From the NCBI GenBank assembly GCA_001598975.1, contig BBXU01003212.1, positions 1 to 10,890 on the forward strand: 10,890 nucleotides of DNA, given 5' to 3'. The notes beneath the pieces were generated by a model. It did no database searches and was not told where the DNA came from. It worked only from the letters and a program-made list of their open reading frames with translations. The translations under genes were made by a program, and so were the position numbers. Within the stretch, counting starts at the first letter, position 1. Each line of letters begins with the position of its first letter. This document shows, in pieces, positions 8,434 to 10,890 of the stretch. The DNA is from Parachlorella kessleri. Taxonomy: Eukaryota; Chlorophyta; Trebouxiophyceae; Chlorellales; Chlorellaceae.

Positions 8434-10836
8434 ATGGCAGATAACGTGGGTTGCTCTTTTGGCAACCCTCACCCGCATGGGAGCAAATGCCATGAATGGG
8501 TCTGGCTGCATGGCACGAAGTTTGCACCCTGCAGGACCGGCGATACGACGATAGGAGGCGTGAGCGCGATAGAGACGAGCGGGAATCGCGGCGGGATCGT
8601 GACAGGTGAAACAGGGTGCAGCACTGGCCAGGCTGGGGGGGAGGCTGCCAGTAGTCTGGAGATATCCAGCAGAGGAGGGTCTTGGAACAACTGGTACTGC
8701 TCAGTGCAACAAGCGTGTAAGAGTGCTGGGCGTCAGTGATTGAAAACCGTAGCGGGCCAAGCTGGCTCTGGTCTGTCCCTCTAGTTTTTTAGTTGCAGAG
8801 CGTGGCGCAACTTTGGGCAGCGTCCTTGCTCGGTGTTGCTGCTTTCTCTTCTCACCTGGCCCCCCCTCCTCTGAATCCCGCAGGGACGGTGGCAGGGACA
8901 GGGATAGGGGTGGGGACAGGCGGGACCGAGACAGGGATGACCGGCGCGACGACCGGCGCAGCAGGCGCTCCAGGTACCCAGCGGGAGGGATGATCGTATG
9001 TATCGGTGCACTTTCAAAGGGTTCATTATGATGTATCTTAGTTGATGGGTGCATTGCAAGACTTTGACAATTCCCTTCCCGGCCATTGGCCAGCATATAA
9101 ATTTCCAGGCAGGAGGGTCCGGCTCAGCTCCCCCCAATGTTCATGTTCAGGTCCCGGGACCGTGACCGCTCCCGCAGCCGCTCCAAGTCCCCCTCCGGCT
9201 ACGACCCCAACCGCAAGCGCCGGCGGCCCACCTGGTTTGACATCCCGCCCGTGGGCGGGGCCGTGCCCGCGCTGAACCAGCTGCCCGACGGCGACAAGTA
9301 CGACATCTTTGCCGTGCCCTCCGCGGCGCCCACCGCAGGTCAGGCGGGGGGTGTGACTGACGGGGGTGTGAGGGACTACATGGGGTGGAAGGTGTGCACC
9401 GTTTTATGGTGGAGGAGCATTGGGTGTGCCTCTTGGAGGTGTAGGTGGGACAGGGGCACCCCTCCCCTTGCCACGGAGAGGCGAAGCACAGCTAGCTGGT
9501 AGAGACTGGCCCTAGCTTGCAGTTTGGCCGCGCCCGCTGCCGGCGCGTGATGCTGGTGGAAGTTCCCTTGCCAGATCGGCTGAAAGTTACAGCTGGCTAT
9601 GTTTTGCAGGGTTTGGTGGGGCAGCGTCACAGCAGGCGACGCGGCACGCGCGCCGCATCTATGTGGGAGGCTTGCCGCCGTCCGCGGGGGAGCAGAACAT
9701 CTCCATCTTCTTCAGGTGGGCTTTGTGGGTGAGCTGGCGCACCGCTCGTGTTGGGCGGGAGGTGTCGAATGCAAGGGGACTGGGAGGTGCTGCTATGGGA
9801 GATGGGAGCTGGGCTGGCCTGCATGTGGGGGACCCATGCAGGCGTTGGACAGTGGCCGGTGGGTGGGAAGCTATGTGGCTGACAGATGAGCGCAGCTTGA
9901 TGAAGGGTAGTTGGTGAGTATGTTTTGAAGGGAGCTGCGCTCCAGCGCTGTCAGGCCCCTCTTTTACAACGCTGCTCTGCGCTTGCGTGCTTCCCTGTGT
10001 GTGCAGCAATGCGCTGGCTGCTGTTGGCGGCACCACCGCCGGTCCCGGCCAGTGCGTGGTAAATGTCTACATCAACTACGAGAAGAAGTTTGCCTTTGTG
10101 GAGTTCCGAACAGGTAGGGTAGGGTTGTAGGCATGGCTCGAAAAGCTGCCAGGACCGCGCGGGTAACTGCATTACCCTGGTGGTCGCCATGCCGGGTAAG
10201 GCCTGGGTTATTGGAAAGAAAGAGTAGTGTGCGGTGGTGGAGTGCCACGGAGGTGGGCTGAAGGTGTTGTGGCTGGGGAGGGGGGGGAAGCCTGCGGGGT
10301 GCTGTGGCAGTGTGCGGCACCTTGTGGCGGGGTTTTGTGAGCTGCACAGTCCTCATGCGATAGGGGAAGCCCTTTTGCATTTGCATTTGCCCTTTTGCAT
10401 GCACTGAGGTGAAGTCCTGCATGAGGTGCATGACTGCCCAAGGCAGCAGTGGCACCCGCTCATTGCTGAAACTTCAGAAGGGGCTTGCTGCCACGATTGC
10501 ACCCTGGCTCCGCCGCCCGCTAGCTCACACTCTTGCCTTGCAGGTGGCGGTGGTGCAGCCTGAGAAGTCTCAAGTAGCAGTGCATGGCCAGCTGAACCTT
10601 AGTGCTACAGCGCAAATCCCTTTGTTGCTAAATGAGCTGTGATCTGTGAGATTTCCAGAGCCCGGAACGGCGCAGTGTATGCTGTGGAAGGTGCAATTTC
10701 GCTTCCTTACATAGGTTTTGTGTGCTGGGTGGTGCAGTGGAGGAGGCGTCCAACGCCATGGCCCTGGACGGCATCATGTTTGAGGGGGTGACAGTGCGCG
10801 TGCGGCGCCCAGCCGACTACAACCCCGCGGCAGCAG
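8434..10836 (+). CDS. U2AF65: Splicing factor U2AF large subunit (U2AF65), N-terminal half, partial at right edge
   Basis: U2AF65 binds the intron polypyrimidine tract and recruits U2 snRNP to the branch site, as a heterodimer with U2AF35. Exons are 8434..8445, 8535..8605, 8884..8973, 9151..9338, 9610..9715, 10007..10113 and 10738..10836, all GT-AG and phase-continuous, giving 224 residues before the window ends. Residues 5-70 are an Arg/Asp/Ser-rich RS domain (DRRYDDRRRERDRDE, later SRSRSRSK-like). RRRPTWFDIPP (81-91) matches the U2AF ligand motif, with Trp86 as the expected U2AF35 contact. RRM1 begins at ARRIYVGGLPP, with RNP2 IYVGGL at 137-142 and RNP1 KKFAFVEF at 182-189. It closes with MALDGIMFEGVTVRVRRPADYNP, the typical U2AF65 ending. 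RRM2 and the UHM must lie beyond 10890. The last exon ends at GCAG|GTAGGA with one base carried over. The 12-nt first exon encodes MADN; its donor AAC|GTGGGT is acceptable, and the unspliced frame would not enter the RS domain. Confidence 0.94.
10114..10737 (+). other. U2AF65 intron 6 (624 nt)
   Basis: This intron splits the codon after FVEFRT, between RNP1 and the last helix of RRM1. It contains a duplicated CCCTTTTGCAT (10370-10380 and 10390-10400) and a decoy acceptor, TTGCCTTGCAG, at about 10543. Using the decoy would not give the conserved EEASNAMALDG continuation. No gene is visible in it. Confidence 0.85.
10370..10400 (+). repeat. Short direct repeat CCCTTTTGCAT
   Basis: Two 11-nt copies are separated by TTGCATTTG, itself part of a TTTGCA repeat. 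It lies in the U2AF65 intron and no function is evident. Confidence 0.7.
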
Positions 10837-10872
10837 GTAGGAGGCGGCAGGTGGAGTGGCGGGGCGGAGCAG

Positions 10873-10886
10873 CAGTGTGTGTGTGT
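10873..10886 (+). repeat. GT microsatellite at right edge
   Basis: A short GTGTGT run lies close behind the donor of U2AF65 exon 7 and is followed by GGGG at the window edge. Confidence 0.7.
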
Positions 10887-10890
10887 GGGG

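Noticed and set aside
2626..8605. Poly-Gln exon as the first exon of U2AF65, with ERA nested in its intron
   Set aside because: The phase would allow it, but a local MADN start exists, the intron would be 5.8 kb, and the 2626 exon has its own in-phase candidate exons before 3864.
8434..8739. Unspliced 101-residue frame from the U2AF65 ATG
   Set aside because: It leaves the RS-domain frame at 8535, whereas splicing at 8446/8535 gives a continuous U2AF65 protein.
8781..9096. Minus-strand frames rich in Arg and Ser
   Set aside because: They are antisense shadows of the U2AF65 RS-domain exon.
10533..10600. Acceptor-like TTGCCTTGCAG in U2AF65 intron 6
   Set aside because: The following codons do not match RRM1; the exon at 10738 supplies the conserved residues in phase.
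1..10890. Mobile elements, CRISPR arrays or defence-type gene clusters
   Set aside because: No terminal inverted repeats, transposase motifs, spaced repeats or prokaryotic operon structure are visible.

Overview
The window looks like nuclear DNA of a green alga, probably a core chlorophyte. It has GC-rich exons, CAG/CTG-type trinucleotide tracts encoding Gln and Ala runs, and compact genes cut by many GT-AG introns of about 80 to 850 nt. The proteins are eukaryotic: an autophagy ATG2, an organellar-type ERA GTPase and the splicing factor U2AF65. The lineage is an inference from base composition and gene structure; I cannot name the species.

Layout, left to right. (1) 1-2227, minus strand: the 5' part of an ATG2 gene (chorein-type lipid-transfer protein), running off the left edge. 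(2) 2626-3864, plus strand: a small multi-exon gene I do not recognise, with a poly-Gln N-terminus and a 22-nt microexon. It is divergent from ATG2 across about 400 bp. (3) 4307-8109, minus strand: a complete seven-exon ERA-type GTPase gene (387 aa) with G1-G5 motifs and a C-terminal KH domain, tail-to-tail with gene 2. (4) 8434 to beyond 10890, plus strand: the 5' part of the U2AF large subunit gene, with RS domain, U2AF35-binding tryptophan motif and complete RRM1. It is head-to-head with ERA across 324 bp.

Exon boundaries were derived by hand from GT-AG sites, phase continuity and family knowledge. The ERA and U2AF65 models are phase-consistent throughout. The ATG2 model contains one unresolved reading-frame change. 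The small plus-strand gene has one unresolved exon near its 5' end.

The four genes do not form a pathway; they alternate divergent and convergent, as is common in compact algal genomes. I found no mobile element, CRISPR array, RNA gene or novel defence-like system. The most interesting items are a degenerate second copy of the start of the ERA KH exon inside the preceding intron, the unrecognised small gene, the ATG2 frame break, and a long palindrome just upstream of the ERA start codon.
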